NCBI GenBank assembly: GCA_941918925.1
Contig: OW799236.1
Span: 119,113,062-119,177,061, forward strand
Length of the DNA: 64,000 nt
Direction: 5' to 3'
DNA from: Phyto melanocephala
Lineage: Eukaryota > Arthropoda > Insecta > Diptera > Rhinophoridae
Each line of letters starts with the position of its first letter. Position 1 is the first letter of the stretch. Below are positions 12,085 through 23,832 of the stretch, piece after piece. Under the pieces are notes generated by a model. The model was not told where the DNA came from. It made no database searches and saw only the letters and a program-made list of their open reading frames with translations. Position numbers and translations under genes: made by a program.

Positions 12085-12320
12085 CAAGAGGGCCATGGCG
12101 AGTCGGATAATACCATTCACAAACATGTACATAAGTATACACACCGTAGCTTAGCTTGGATTTCATATTTCATTTATGCTTTTTAATTTTTCGACACCTC
12201 AGATCTTGAATTTTTGCATAGTATTCTACTAGTCATGCCCTTTAATTTGGTACCCATATTGATGGGTTCGGGAAAAAAATTATTCGCCATTTTGTTTATG
12301 CCACCATTTTGTATTTTTGT
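12085..12320 (-). repeat. Dispersed repeat family K, copy 1
   Basis: The reverse complement aligns by eye with plus-strand 30940-31150. Shared words in the same order are ACAAAATGGCGAATAATTTT, TAGTAGAAT, AAAAATTCAA, GAAATC, AAGCTAAGCTAC/AGGCTAATCTAC and ACTTATGTA. The distal end reads CTTGCTTGTTTT, reminiscent of the Helentron-like 3' ends elsewhere in the window, so it may be a decayed member of that group. Confidence 0.5.
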
Positions 12321-12585
12321 TTTTCATAGTTAACTTTATTTTACTGTTCAAGCTCTTATGTTTGTCGTAAATATTAAGCAGGTTGAAGCGATTAAACCTT
12401 TGGATACTAGACTTGATAAATATATTAAGTTATTGTGTGTCATTTTTTTAGCGGCGGTATTATGACTTTAAAATTTTTTATTAGTGTTTCATATTCTGCT
12501 AGTAAAGTTCTTTTACTTTAAACGCATATTAGTCTCAGTTGTCTTGCAGCTGGAAAAGTTTAAATTTTAGAATAACCCCGAAGTA

Positions 12586-12734
12586 TATTGTTAGAAAAGT
12601 TTTATTTGTAATAATGATAATTAAAAATTAAATTAGATTACAAAACAAAAACCTATTTGATTATTTTCATCTATATATAACATAAGTATTTTTATAACAA
12701 TTATCTAATAATTATTAAAAACATAACTTCAACA
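12586..12734 (-). repeat. 3' LTR of the copia element
   Basis: 149 bp. On the minus strand it begins TGTTGAAGTTATG and ends TTTTCTAACAATA. It reads the same as the LTR at 16901-17049 throughout. The expected promoter and polyadenylation functions are inferred from its position. Confidence 0.93.
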
Positions 12735-12744
12735 CTTTCCCCTG
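12735..12744 (-). other. Polypurine tract of the copia element
   Basis: On the minus strand CAGGGGAAAG lies directly before the 3' LTR, the standard site for plus-strand DNA priming. Confidence 0.8.
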
Positions 12745-12754
12745 TTTAAAATAA

Positions 12755-15427
12755 TTATTTAATATTTAAACGATCACATAGCAGTTTTAAGCGCATTTTT
12801 GGTAATGGTTTTGTCAACATATCAGCTGCTTGTTCTTCTGTTGAAACTTGTTTAACTGATAAATTACCATTTGTAACCAATTCTCGAATAAAGAAATGTT
12901 TAATTGCAATATGCTTCGTTCTTTTATGAAATTCAGGATTTTGTGCCAAACGTATTGCTGCGGTGTTGTCAATCTGTATACATGGTACTTGATTAAAATT
13001 TGTTACTTCCTTAAAAAGTCTTGTCAACCAGACTAACTCTTTTGCAGCTTCGTTAGCAGCGACAATTTCAGCCTCGGTAGTAGATGTTGATACCATTGCC
13101 TGCCTCTGACTTAACCATGTTAAAGCTCCACCTGCATACGTTATTACAACACCAGATGTTGATCTTCCAGTAGTAATACATCCCCCAAAATCTGCATCAC
13201 TAAAGCATTCTAATGACTTAGGTCCTTTTTTATTATAAATAATGCCAACATCTAATGTTCCAGCTATATATCTAAATACACGCTTAACACGTTGCACATC
13301 TTCCTTAGTTGGGTTTTCCAAAGATCTTGACAAATAACCCACACTATATGCCAAGTCTGGCCTTGTTCCTAACATTAAATACATTAACGCACCAACTGCC
13401 TGTCTATATGGAAATTCAATATTTTCTTTCTCTTTGTCATTTGTACTAGGAACTTTTTCAATTGGTGTAGCAACTGGACGACATTCAGAAAAATTAAACT
13501 TTGCTAATATTTTCTTAGCATATGCTTTTTGGTATATCTTAATGTATTCTTCTTTCTTTTCAATTTCTAATCCAAGAAAATATGAAGCATCTTTACTTAC
13601 AATTTTGAATTCACTTTGCATTTCCTTTATTAAATCATTTAATTCATTTTTATTAGAAGCTGCAATCAAGCCATCGTCGATGTACAATGCAAGTATTAAT
13701 TTATTTCCATTCTTCTCCCTAGTGTACAAGCAGGTGTCAGCTGAACTTATTTCAAAACCTAATTTTTTAATATAGCTTCCAATTCGTTTATTCCAACATC
13801 TGGGAGCCTGTTTAAGCCCGTATAAGCTTTTATTCAAATAACAGACTCGATTTGTTCCATCATTAAATCCTTCTGGTTGCTTCATAAATATATTTTCCTC
13901 TAATTCACCATACAAGAATGCTGTAGATACATCAAATTGAGCCAAGTGTAAACCCTCGGTTGATGCAATACTTAAAATTGAACGAATAGTTGACATTTTT
14001 GCTACTGGACTAAAAGTTTGATCATAGTCAATACCCTCTTTTTGGTTAAAACCTTTTATCACCAGTCTAGCTTTGTACTTTTCTATAGTACCATCAGCAT
14101 TTGATTTAATTTTGAAAACCCATTTTCCAGGAAGAGCTTTGTAACCATTTGGTAATTCTGTAAGTTCCCAAGTCTGATTTTCTATTAAAGAATTCATTTC
14201 GGACATCATTGCTTTTTCCCAATTTACTTTTTGTTCACTTTCCATAGCTTCTTTGTATGTGTTAGGAGTTTTAATTTGATTAACAAATTCTTGGGACGTA
14301 AGTATAATATCATGATTTATATTATCAATGATAACAGTACGATTACGCAAACATTTTGTATTTGGTTCATCTTTGCCAAAATCCTCTTTTCGTAAATATT
14401 GAGCGCTTTGCGGTTCGGCATCTTGCACCGCATCTTCAAAAATTGTACCCGAACTTTCTGTTTCATCTTCTGTCTGCTGAACTTGCGCTTCGGAATCTTG
14501 CAGCGCATCTTCAAAAGCTTCAAAATCTTCATAGTTACTATCACTGTCATAGATTTTAGACTTAAAATTTGACTTAATTTTAACTGTTGTGATGTTTTTA
14601 TTTTTAATGGTATTTGGCTTGACCTTATTTTTAACTTCATTTTCGTATTTACTGCAATCAGCAACGTTTTCTAAAAATTTAACATCTCTTGACAGTTCAA
14701 CACAGTTTTTATCTTCAACGTAAACTCGATATCTTTCATCTCCATCATATCCAACAAGAAATCCTTTTATAGCTTTCTTATCTAATTTTTTACGTTTTTG
14801 ATTTGGTATATGAATAAAACACTTTGAGCCAATAATTCTAAGATGGCTTATTCTAGGCTTCTTTCCATACCAAAGTTCAAATGGACTTGTATCTTTAACA
14901 GAACTTCTTCCTGTTCGATTAAGAATATAAATAGCTGACTTAACAAATTCAGCCCACAAAGCATCAGGAAATTTAATTTCTTTATTTGAATATTTAAATG
15001 TTCGTACCATCTCTACAATTGTCCTATTTTCTCTTTCGGCTTTACCATTTTGTTGAGGGGTATATGGAGCAGTTAGTTTATGAGTAATGCCATTAGCTTT
15101 TAATATTGCTCTTACATCTTTACTTGTAAACTCTCCACCATTGTCACTAAGAACTGATTTAACTGTGTGACCTTGACTTTTTGCATGAGCAAGCATTTCT
15201 AACAAGGTATCTTTTACTTCTGATTTATTTTTCACAATATAGCCATATCTATATTTTGTAAAATCATCTTTGTATATAATTAAATATCTAAATCCCTTAA
15301 ATGAAGACGGAAAAGGACCACATACATCGGTAGATATAAGTTCACCGGGAGCTGTTGCTGTTTCACGCCTTCCAAATGGTAACCTGCATGATTTTCCATA
15401 TATACACGATTCACAAACTTCATTGTA
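12755..15427 (-). pseudogene. copia pol: integrase, reverse transcriptase, RNase H
   Basis: An open frame of about 890 codons follows an in-frame TAA (15428-15430) that separates it from gag-protease. Numbering from the GTG at 15235, integrase has SDNGG (D31) and KAERE (E67) with 35 residues between them, as in the D,D35E family; the first Asp (STDVCGPF) and the CESC half of the integrase zinc site lie upstream, at 15236-15427. RT has Asp435 (FDVSTAF), KSLYGLKQAPR and YIDD (518-521). RNase H follows, with STTEAE, KRTKHI and ADMLTKPL. Residues about 240-280 hold an acidic near-duplication (FEDALQDSEAQ / FEDAVQDAEPQ). All catalytic residues I checked are present. The frame has no ATG, as expected for part of a polyprotein. 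Confidence 0.92.
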
Positions 15428-16651
15428 TTATTTAACTTTAACACCCAAATCTTTTTGGAGTTTATTAATCACATGTTGCATATTTTGGTGACCCCAACGT
15501 TCGTGATATAGTCGCAAGAGTGAAGTTTTATTAGCTGCCATATTTACTTTATTTGTTTTTGATATTGGCAGAATACTTGTTTTAAACAACGACCCGCCTA
15601 CTTCACGATTTCCTGTTAAAACTACTTCACCATTTACCTTAAAATAACATTTTTCGCGAAACGACTTAAATTCACTTGACGAACATTTGTCATGGGCTGC
15701 CAAAACCGAAAAAAGGTTCCTTGAGATTCCCGGAACATACCAAACTTCTTCTAATTTAATTTTAATTTCTTTATTTCTGCTTATTTTTGATAAAAATTCT
15801 ATGGTACCTTTTCCTAAGGCCTGAAGCATTTCCTTACCTGCGGCTTGAATAATATGTGGATCATTAAACTTTTCATATTTTATAAAAAATTCAGATGAAT
15901 GCGTAACATGTCTTGTAGCACCATTATCTACCCACCAATCCATTTTAAACACAGAATTAACTTCATTTGATACTGATTGAAGTGCCACATTATAATGTTG
16001 AACTTTTTCCTTTTGAAACTTACTCGGTCTTCCATCTGATATCCATTTGCGACATTCTTTCAACCAATGTCCTTTCTTTTTGCAGTAATGGCATATTTCA
16101 TCCTTTTTATTATGTGTTTTGAAAATTTTTTTTCGATAAGCCTCCTTTTTCTGGCTTGCCATCAGAGCTTCTTGATTATCACTATCAGTTTCATTTTTTT
16201 TTAAATTTCTTTCATATAGGCATAACTGCATTATTAATTCATCTAGCGACTTGTCACCATTTTGGGTTATCATCATCCAACTTGATTTAAACATTTCAAA
16301 TGAACTCGGTAAAACGTATAAAATTTTGCAAATTAAAAGCAAATCTGGCAAAGGATTTTCATTTTTTAATTTCAAACCATTGTTTATTTCATAAAACAAA
16401 TTTTTTAATTTTGAAATATGAGTTGAAACATCATAATTTGTATCCCACTTAAATGAAAAAAGTTCTGTACACATCTTATATAGTTGATCTTTCGAAGTTG
16501 CTTCATATTGTTGCTTTAACGCTTGCCACATTTCAAAAGCGCATTCCTTATCCATCACCTTTTGATATATTTCATCACTTATTGTGCTTGTGATAATGCT
16601 CTTTGCATAACAATTGGCCTTATTATAAAACTCACATTTTTTCTTGTATTC
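15428..16651 (-). pseudogene. copia gag (C-terminal part), protease, pre-integrase
   Basis: The gag region is helix-rich (KECAFEMWQALKQQYEATSK). It is followed by a CCHC knuckle, CHYCKKKGHWLKEC (C-X2-C-X4-H-X4-C), for RNA packaging, then a protease-like segment WWVDNGATRHVT, and the first half of the integrase zinc site, YHERWGH. It stops at TAA 15428-15430, in the same frame as the downstream pol part. The protease motif reads D-N-G where copia proteases usually have D-S-G or D-T-G; this may be a subfamily trait or a lesion. The frame continues upstream of the first ATG (16558) into the shift site at the T7 run 16652-16658. Confidence 0.88.
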
Positions 16652-16821
16652 TTTTTTTGAGACTCTGTTGTTTCAGTTCCAATAGGATCCGGCTTTCTAA
16701 GCTTATTTTCAACTACATCTAGTGCTCCTTCATAAAATTCAAAGAGGTCTCTAACCTTTCTTTTCCATATAGGCCACTCTGCTTCACTCGATAATTGTTT
16801 AATTGTCTTGCAGAATTCCAT
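16579..16821 (-). pseudogene. copia gag N-terminus, cut off by a frameshift
   Basis: The natural start is the ATG at 16819-16821, shortly after the primer-binding site. It reads EFCKTIKQLSSEAEWPIWKR, a usual opening of copia gag (a W-x-x-W-K-x-K-type motif). After the A7 run (16652-16658 on the plus strand) the reading leaves the gag frame and ends 26 codons later. The next frame picks up the gag reading at the same point, so a one-base length change in that homopolymer accounts for the break. Confidence 0.85.
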
Positions 16822-16886
16822 TTCGTAAAGGTAAAATTATTTAGTCTTGAACTAATCTTAAATATAATTTCTTTATATATTAACTT

Positions 16887-16900
16887 CTGGGCCCATAACC
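16887..16900 (-). other. Primer-binding site (half tRNA-iMet type)
   Basis: On the minus strand GGTTATGGGCCCAG directly follows the 5' LTR. It is complementary to the CAT anticodon arm of initiator methionine tRNA, the internal site used by Drosophila copia rather than the tRNA 3' end. Confidence 0.88.
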
Positions 16901-17049
16901 TATTGTTAGAAAAGTTTTATTTGTAATAATGATAATTAAAAATTAAATTAGATTACAAAACAAAAACCTATTTGATTATTTTCATCTATATATAACATAA
17001 GTATTTTTATAACAATTATCTAATAATTATTAAAAACATAACTTCAACA
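16901..17049 (-). repeat. 5' LTR of the copia element
   Basis: 149 bp, identical by eye to 12586-12734. On the minus strand it starts TGTTG and ends AATA rather than the usual CA, with the primer-binding site and the AAGTA duplication fixing both borders. Confidence 0.93.
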
Positions 17050-18530
17050 AAGTAATTGTATTTTGGCGCTTATATCTCACTTATAGAATTAATTTTCGAG
17101 CAATGGTTTGTAGCTCGGTATTTCTAGCATGTCCAAAAGTTATTTAGGAGCAAGAGAAACCTAATATATGTTTTTTAATGAAATATTTATTTTTACAAAT
17201 AATTTTTGTGTTTAACTTTGGCGATTAGTGACCCATTTGTCCAAAATTTTTTGGAAATATCCTACTTATAAACAATAACAAATGAAAAAATAAATTATGC
17301 GATGGGTAAAAAATATAATTTGTTTTTCAAATATGCAAAAAGACAGATATAGTTGTTTACTAGCTGAAAGTTTCATATTGAAAGGTATAGAACGAATCTG
17401 TTGGATTTCAATACCGATTAATTTCCAGAAATTTTCAAAATAAATTTCCCAAATGGGGGCTTTGAAATCTTCACTAATGCAAACATATGGACAAACGGAC
17501 TTTGCTTAATCGACTCTTCCATTTATTTGAAACCCATAACGACTCTCTCAGTTATCTTAAAGCTGAGAAATATCTTTTTTCATTTGTAGATTTAGAAAAA
17601 AACGCCAAAGTAGTTGTTTTTTGGTATTCATATCTCAGTTAGCAACAAACCGATTTGGTAGGTTTTCTCAGCGATATTTTTAATAATTTATGATTTATAA
17701 TTTTCTATCTTAAGCTTGACTAAAAATTAACTTAAAGATATAGTAACTGAATATTTTTAAAAAATACATAAATTTTTCCAAAATATTTTTCCCTTTAACT
17801 TAGCCGATTTGTGACCGATTCGTTTTATAATTTTTACGAATGGCTCTTAAGGCATATAAATATTAGTTAAAGATAGTAACAAACTTGACTACAAATTATT
17901 CCATAGTTCTTTTTATGGGAAAAATATAAAAAGAAAAATACAGGTTTGAGCATTATCCGGGCGCTTCTAAATGTTGATTTAAACCAACACACGACACATG
18001 ACATGGACAGAAGGACATTATTTAATCGACTCGCCCTTTCATAAGTTTTCAGAAAATACGTACTTTATGGGGTCGGAAATAAATATTATCGAAATTACAA
18101 ACGGAGATGCAAAGCAATATATATCTTTAGCACCAGAGTTGCAGGATACAAAATTAAGATGATCCCTTTAACTTAGCCGATTTGTGACCGATTCGTATTA
18201 TAATTTTTACCAATAGCTCTTAAGGCTTATATTAGCTATAGGCAGTAACAAACAAGTTATTCCATGACTGAAAAATAGTTATTTTTATGGAAAAAATATA
18301 AAAAGAATAATACAGGTTTGAGCATTATGCGGGAGCTTCTAAATGTTGATTTAATCCAACAAACGACACATGGACAGATGGACATTATTTAATCGACTCG
18401 CCCTTTCATTAGTTTTCAGAAAATATGTACTTTATGCGGTCGGAAATAAATATTATCGAAATTACAAACGGAGATGCAAAGCAATATATATCTTTAGCAC
18501 CACAGTTAAAGGATACAAAATATTTAATTA
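17050..18530 (-). repeat. Degenerate Helentron-like DNA with a 373-bp tandem duplication
   Basis: Two long, near-identical blocks start at CCCTTTAACTTAGCC, at 17791 and 18164 (period 373), and end at AAGGATACAAAAT/GCAGGATACAAAAT. Each holds the reverse complement of the Helentron core (ACTTTATGGGGTCGGAAATAA, then AATTACAAACGGA) and a decayed GGACAG...GGACATTATTTAATCGACTC block. A third decayed core is at 17451-17530. The left flank of the copia insertion (12541-12585) belongs to the same repeat. No protein is encoded. Confidence 0.65.
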
Positions 18531-19055
18531 ACAGGATCTTGCAAAAATCTATCTTTTGCTTTATTTTTTGCAATTTACCAGGTTAAAATGTTTTCCTTTA
18601 TTTAATTTTTCCTTTAATGTGTGACTACGTATTCCAAAGTTAAAAATTTAATTATTAACCAGAGTTATATATTGTACTCGCCTACATTGTTGCATTGTGA
18701 AGGTAATGTGTTCTCTCACATACCATAAAAAAAAAATTCAACTATAAATTTGTTAATTTTATTGTGCCACAATAGACAACCAACTGCCATGGGCCACTGG
18801 AAATCATAAAATTGTATTTGCTATTTGCCACACAGGAAGAATATTTAAAACAATGAATACTTGTATTAAAACTATTTGGTATGTAATAGCAAATATGTGT
18901 GCATGTGTGTATTCTGGTAAGTGTTTCCAGCTTAACAATTTAGAACTATACCATATAATGAAAAGTTTAAGTCTGACTGCTATTTAGTCTATCAAATTGT
19001 AGTGTTGCATAAAAAATATTTTTAAAGTTTAATTTTTTTTAATAAAAAAATGTAA
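18531..19055. other. AT-rich non-coding stretch
   Basis: No gene or known element is seen. It ends in A/T runs beside the next Helentron-like copy. Confidence 0.5.
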
Positions 19056-19491
19056 CAAGTAAGATTGCTATATTCGGCCGTGCCGAATCTTTTATACCCT
19101 TCACAACTTGTAGTCATGCAATAACAATTGTTTTTATCACAATTCATCTCATATAAAAAACATACATGCATATTTAAAATCATCCCATTGTAAAATTACA
19201 AATTGAGTTTACGTATGTGTTTCAAAAAAAAAAAAAAAATTACAAAAAAAAAAAAATTTTAAAAAAATTAAAAAAAAAATAATAAAAATATAAATAATTA
19301 ATTAAATAAAAAATAAAATTTTTTTTTGTCTCAGCTGGGATTCGATGCTACGTTTATCTAACCAGTATACCACGTTTGTATGTATGTGTTGTATGTTGTT
19401 GTTGTGGAAAAAAACGAGGTGGTCGTTGCTTTTTTGCTCATATCTCAGAAAGTTATATATACCCTTGTACACCACAGGTGAAGAGTATAAA
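19056..19491 (-). mobile_element. Helentron-like element, second family, short copy
   Basis: The plus strand starts CAAGTAAGATTGC and hairpin ATTCGGC-CGT-GCCGAAT (19072-19088), the reverse of the 3' end, and finishes at the 5' fold TATACCCTTGTACACC...GGTGAAGAGTATA near 19457-19488. Between them is an A/T tract (19219-19325) and the words CCAGTATACCACGTTTG and ACGAGGTGGTCG, shared with 3650-4461 and 58124-58553. It is a deletion form that keeps both ends. Confidence 0.72.
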
Positions 19492-19610
19492 AAGATATTC
19501 ACATCAAGACGTTAGTAATAGACTCACAAAGACATTGTATAGTGTTTAAAATATTTAGGAAGTAAATTCAATGAAATTATGTGCAAAAATGTGTTTTTGT
19601 TTATACTATA

Positions 19611-20355
19611 CTAGAAAAGCCCGGCGCGCGTTGCTACGCCCCTTAATGAATCAAAATGCATTCTGATTTTTAATTGAATATCTAGTGCAAAAAGCTAAAA
19701 ATTATTACTTTTTTTAATGGGCGTGGCACTGCCCACTTTTCTAATCACGAAGTTGTATAGTCATAACAACTCAATATATGTGCAAAGTTTCACGAAAATC
19801 GGTCTAGAGCAAGTACCTCAAAATTATAACTTTTTTTATGGGCGTGGCACTGCCCACTTTTCTAATCACGAAATTATATAGTCATGACAGCTCAATATGT
19901 GTGTGCAAAGTTTCAGACAAATCGATCTAGTGCAAGGAGCTAAAAACTATCATTTATTTCTTATAGGCGTGGCACTGCCCACTTTTTTAATCACAAAATT
20001 ATTTAGTCATGACAGCTCAATATGTGTGCAAAGTTTCAGAAACATCGGTCCAGTGCAAGTAACTCAAAATTAAAACTTTTTTAAGGGCGTGGCCCCGCCC
20101 ACTTTTCTTATCCCGAAATTATTAAGTCATGAGAGCTCGATATGTGTGCAAAATTTCAGAAAAATCGGTCATGTGAAAGTAGCTTAAAATGCTAACTAAT
20201 TTTTTATGGGCGTGGCCCGCCCACTTTTTTCCACCTATAAACACTCCCTGGTATGTGTACAACAACTTGCCAAAGTTTGAGTCCGATCGGTTTTACAGTT
20301 TCGGAGTCTATAGCTAACACACACACACACAGAGTTTCACTTTTATATATATAGA
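19611..20355 (-). mobile_element. Helitron-type element, copy 2 (both ends present)
   Basis: On the minus strand it runs from TCTATATATATAAAAGTG to GCGCGCCGGGCTTTTCTAG, followed by T. A 5' TC and a 3' CTRR preceded by a short GC-rich hairpin (GCGT-AGCA-ACGC) are the terminal signature of canonical Helitrons. Inside are five units of about 122 bp marked by GGGCGTGGC (plus strand near 19721, 19842, 19967, 20087, 20210). Non-autonomous, no helicase. The 5' flank is T rather than the usual A. Confidence 0.75.
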
Positions 20356-22562
20356 ATAGCACGTTCTGCAGTCGTTTCATTCTGTCGCGATCTAGTTGTA
20401 AATGTGACTATACTTCCTTTGTTTAGTTTTTCATAGCATAAAAAAATACAATCTTTGCAAAAATAATTGGTATCAAAAATGTTTATTCACCATGCTTTTT
20501 AATGTTTTGTTACACGAATATGTTTTGCGCATGTGTTAGTGAAAACTATAAGCGATTTTAACTCCTAAAATACTAAAACAATTTTAAAGGATTTATATTG
20601 TACACATTTGCAGGAACGACCTTTCTCATTGCATATATTATTTTTTATTAAAATCGGTTGTAAGATGTGAGATTATCCTGGTTAACAAGAAAAAATATCG
20701 ACTAGTCTTTTAATATATGGGTCCGCTATTGGTACATATTTTGGTTAATTTACGTAAAATCTGTAAAGGAGACTATTCATGAGAGAGACATGATAAAATC
20801 GGAGCTAACTGCTCGCCACTCTTCTAAAATCGGATTAATATTTCAGTATTCCTATGTCCTTACAATTTCTTTCAAATGTTTTGAAAAACGTATTAATATT
20901 TATCAAAATGAACCTAAGCCAGCATTATTTATCTGCACAAAAATTTAAAACAAAATTAATTAACAGTAATTGTTTGTTTGTTAGATTGTTTCCAAAATAT
21001 TTTTGGCAAATTTTTATGACAATCAGGGATATGCTGCCTTGCATAGACAATTCATTTACTGTTATCATCTGTATTAACCAGATGTCCATTTGTTGGAGAT
21101 TAATAAAAACACTTAACAAATGTGTGTGTGTGTGTGTGTTTTTTCATGTTTTAGCATTTTATTTTATCTTTTGTCATGTTTAGTAAAAATTTACACGTAT
21201 TTTTGTGTTTTGCTGTTAACAAATTGTTTGCTTTAGGCAGGATACATTTTTCTTTCAAGATATTAGATTATACACTTGCATTAGTCTATGGAAAGGAATT
21301 AAGTTATTTAAGGCTATAGATAAGATTATGTTATTAATGTTACAAATAATGGACTTAGATTTCCTGGTTTAGCAGGGAAGTGTAGGTATTTGAGCACATG
21401 GAAGATAAACATTTAACAGTCTAATAATTTTTTATATCACAAGAAATTTATATGAATTTTTATTTACAATAGAAATTTTGTATAAAAATAATAAAAATAC
21501 ATGTATTCGTATATTTGGTGTGTGAAAAAGAATAACTAAGTAACATATTGTCATAATTTCCCGTATTGTTTACTGTAAAATTTTTAAGCATTTTGAAAAT
21601 GTTTAAAAATTTTGTCATTTAGCCAGTGCGATACCAAAAATGCCTTGTGAATTCATCAGTTGTATTTTTGTTAGAAAAAATATTTTTTTTTTATAAAAAA
21701 TCTAAGTTTTTCTTAGTAAGTAGGCATGTAGCTAAATTCACAATGATTTAAAGAAAAAATATTACCATCAACTCAAAATGGGTGAATAAAGCATAAATAG
21801 AAATTGTTTGCTTATATTTTTACTATATAAATATTATATATTTATATTATTATATATTATATTGTGTGTCTTCATGTAGAAAAATGTATTAATATTTACT
21901 ATATCAGCCATATAATTTTTTTAAATTTTTTCTCTATTGCAATTTGAACAGCAAAAACAGTAGTAGTTTTTACCACTACAAAGGAAATAATCACTTTATA
22001 ATAAGGATATAAGATATAGAGTAGAGCAGTAATAGTTAAATTTAAAAAAAATGTGTCAAATTTAAGGACTTTATAGATCATATGTTTTGAAATTCTAATA
22101 TTTTTATTTGAAAATACCAGAACATACCTACATAGCAAAGGCTGAAATAAAATTATATCAGCAAGTGATGCCACTACTTTTTAACGTTTTTGTTAAAAGC
22201 AAGAAAGGTAATTTGATAGCCATTTTCGACTAGAGTCAGCGTCAAGTTCTTTAAGGCCTAACGATTAACGTTTTTGTATAGATTTGGCTATTAGACAGAA
22301 AATTCAATTACTATATGTAGATGGCATCATCGAAAATTTCCACCAAGAAATTTTTCGAATTTTGTAGGCATTGTAGACTTATACCCCCGCTACCGTATTG
22401 CTTCTATGGAAATGCTTTAATTGTTTTTATACGAAAGCTCTACAAAGTATACCTTCTGTACATATTTTTTGGCACTATAAAAAAGGGAGATACATTTATT
22501 TCAGTAGTAATTAAGCTGAAACTTAACCGGCATGACCCAAGTGCAGTATTAATATCGGTACT
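20356..22562. other. AT-rich non-coding stretch with a (GT)n tract
   Basis: No supported gene. A (TG)n microsatellite lies at about 21121-21140. Frames at 20854-21183 and 21899-22174 show no recognisable domain and are probably chance. Confidence 0.5.
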
Positions 22563-22976
22563 TATAACACCACTTTTGATGACAATTCGAATTTGATCGG
22601 ACAAAAAGCAAATCGCCCACACTATGTTAACCAAGGTGTTGGTGTCGGTATGATGAATTAAAATATTTAAGGCGAGAAAAATTTCATGAGTAATTTTGGC
22701 TGGTGGTGGATCTTTTGTTTGATGACAATGTCACGCACCTCAGGTCCGATAATAATGTTCTAGGCCTGTTTACAGACATTAGAAGACAGTTTGTAGTCAT
22801 TAGGAGTGATGAAAGCTATTGCCTATGCGGCTTTACTCTGTAATATTATCTGAATGTGTTGTTTCTTACAACCGACTAGAATAGGTAAAATATCACTCTT
22901 GATCAAGTCGGTGATTATTAAGTTCTTATCAAACGAATGTAATATTTTTAAGGAGCAGCCAATGATATTTATTTTT
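22563..22976 (-). pseudogene. Importin-alpha (karyopherin-alpha-3-like) pseudogene
   Basis: Importin-alpha binds classical nuclear localisation signals through armadillo repeats. Read on the minus strand, the first part gives DLIKSDILPILVGC, then QSKAA-stop-AI, SSNVCKQA-stop and GPEVRDIVIKQ. After a frame change come [32 protein letters not shown] and DQIRIVIKSGVI. These match in order the family segments [71 protein letters not shown] and DQIQMVIESGVV. The tryptophan codons of the first two AAWAL/QAVWAL motifs are now stops, and segments of roughly 25-35 residues are missing in two places. N- and C-terminal regions are absent. A host-gene fossil; whether it arose by retroposition is not visible. 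Confidence 0.78.
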
Positions 22977-23832
22977 TAACTTCTGTTAATCGATAGCTGG
23001 CATCCTTTTACAGGCTAAATTAAAGTAGAATTTTTGTACGAAAAAATGGCAAGTATGTTGCAGCTGTGTACGTTTGAACATAACACTAATACAAATGTAC
23101 ATGAAAGCAACGAATGATATATTTTTGTTGTCTTGAAATGTATGGCTCTGATACATAGAAACATTAAAGTCCATACATGAGTCTACATGTCTACAAAGAA
23201 ACAGAGAAAAACGCTAAATCGTTCGTTATATGTGTATTAAGGTTTGTAGATGTGAGTGATGCGTGCGTGTAAGCGAAGAAGCGTGTTGTTATCCTTGATT
23301 TTTGTGGCTTGTTGATTTATAATGACATGTGATGTGTGAGCAAATGAAAACTAGAGGTGATATGGGCTATCATTGTTCATAATTGATGGCTCTCTTTTAA
23401 CAAAAAGACTGGTTTACCTTTGTTGTCGTTCTAAAGCAATTTGGTCAGTCATCAGTTTCTTTATATATTTGATTTGCTTTTTTTTAATATAAACAAAAGA
23501 AATTAATATTTGTGTTGTATTTGTTGTTGTTTTTATGTCTGCATTACTTTTGGTTATTTTTTTTTTTTTTTTCTATGAAATTCTTTGTTATTCTCTACAA
23601 CTTGCATGTCTTATTCAATAATTTTGCATTTGGCAAATAATTATTCGTGCGGATGTCGGCGAGGTGTGGTTTTATTATTAAATATGTTTTTCTGAGTAAT
23701 TTTTTTACAGACTAATAGTCGTTAAAGGTTTGCTACTTAGTAGTAAGTTTGATGTGCTGGAAGGTGTCCCTCATACTTCTCTATAATTATATTGTGGTTT
23801 ACCGTCTATATCTTTTCTATATGGTACGTGTT
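22977..23832. other. AT-rich non-coding stretch
   Basis: No gene or repeat is recognised apart from a T tract near 23555-23575. Confidence 0.5.

Larger units (their letters stand above)
12586..17049 (-). mobile_element. copia-type (Ty1/copia) LTR retrotransposon
   Basis: 4,464-bp element flanked by the 5-bp duplication AAGTA (12581-12585 and 17050-17054). The two 149-bp LTRs read identically. Read on the minus strand, the order is 5' LTR, primer-binding site, gag, zinc knuckle, protease, integrase, reverse transcriptase, RNase H, polypurine tract, 3' LTR. Integrase before RT defines the copia superfamily. The single long frame is interrupted only by a one-base shift in gag and one stop codon, so the copy is young but probably not self-sufficient. 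It landed in an old Helentron-like repeat, and a related uninterrupted site occurs at about 17601-17650. Confidence 0.95.

Noticed and set aside
13434..14664. Frames on the opposite strand or other frames of copia pol
   Set aside because: Shadows of the intact pol frame, which has all family motifs.
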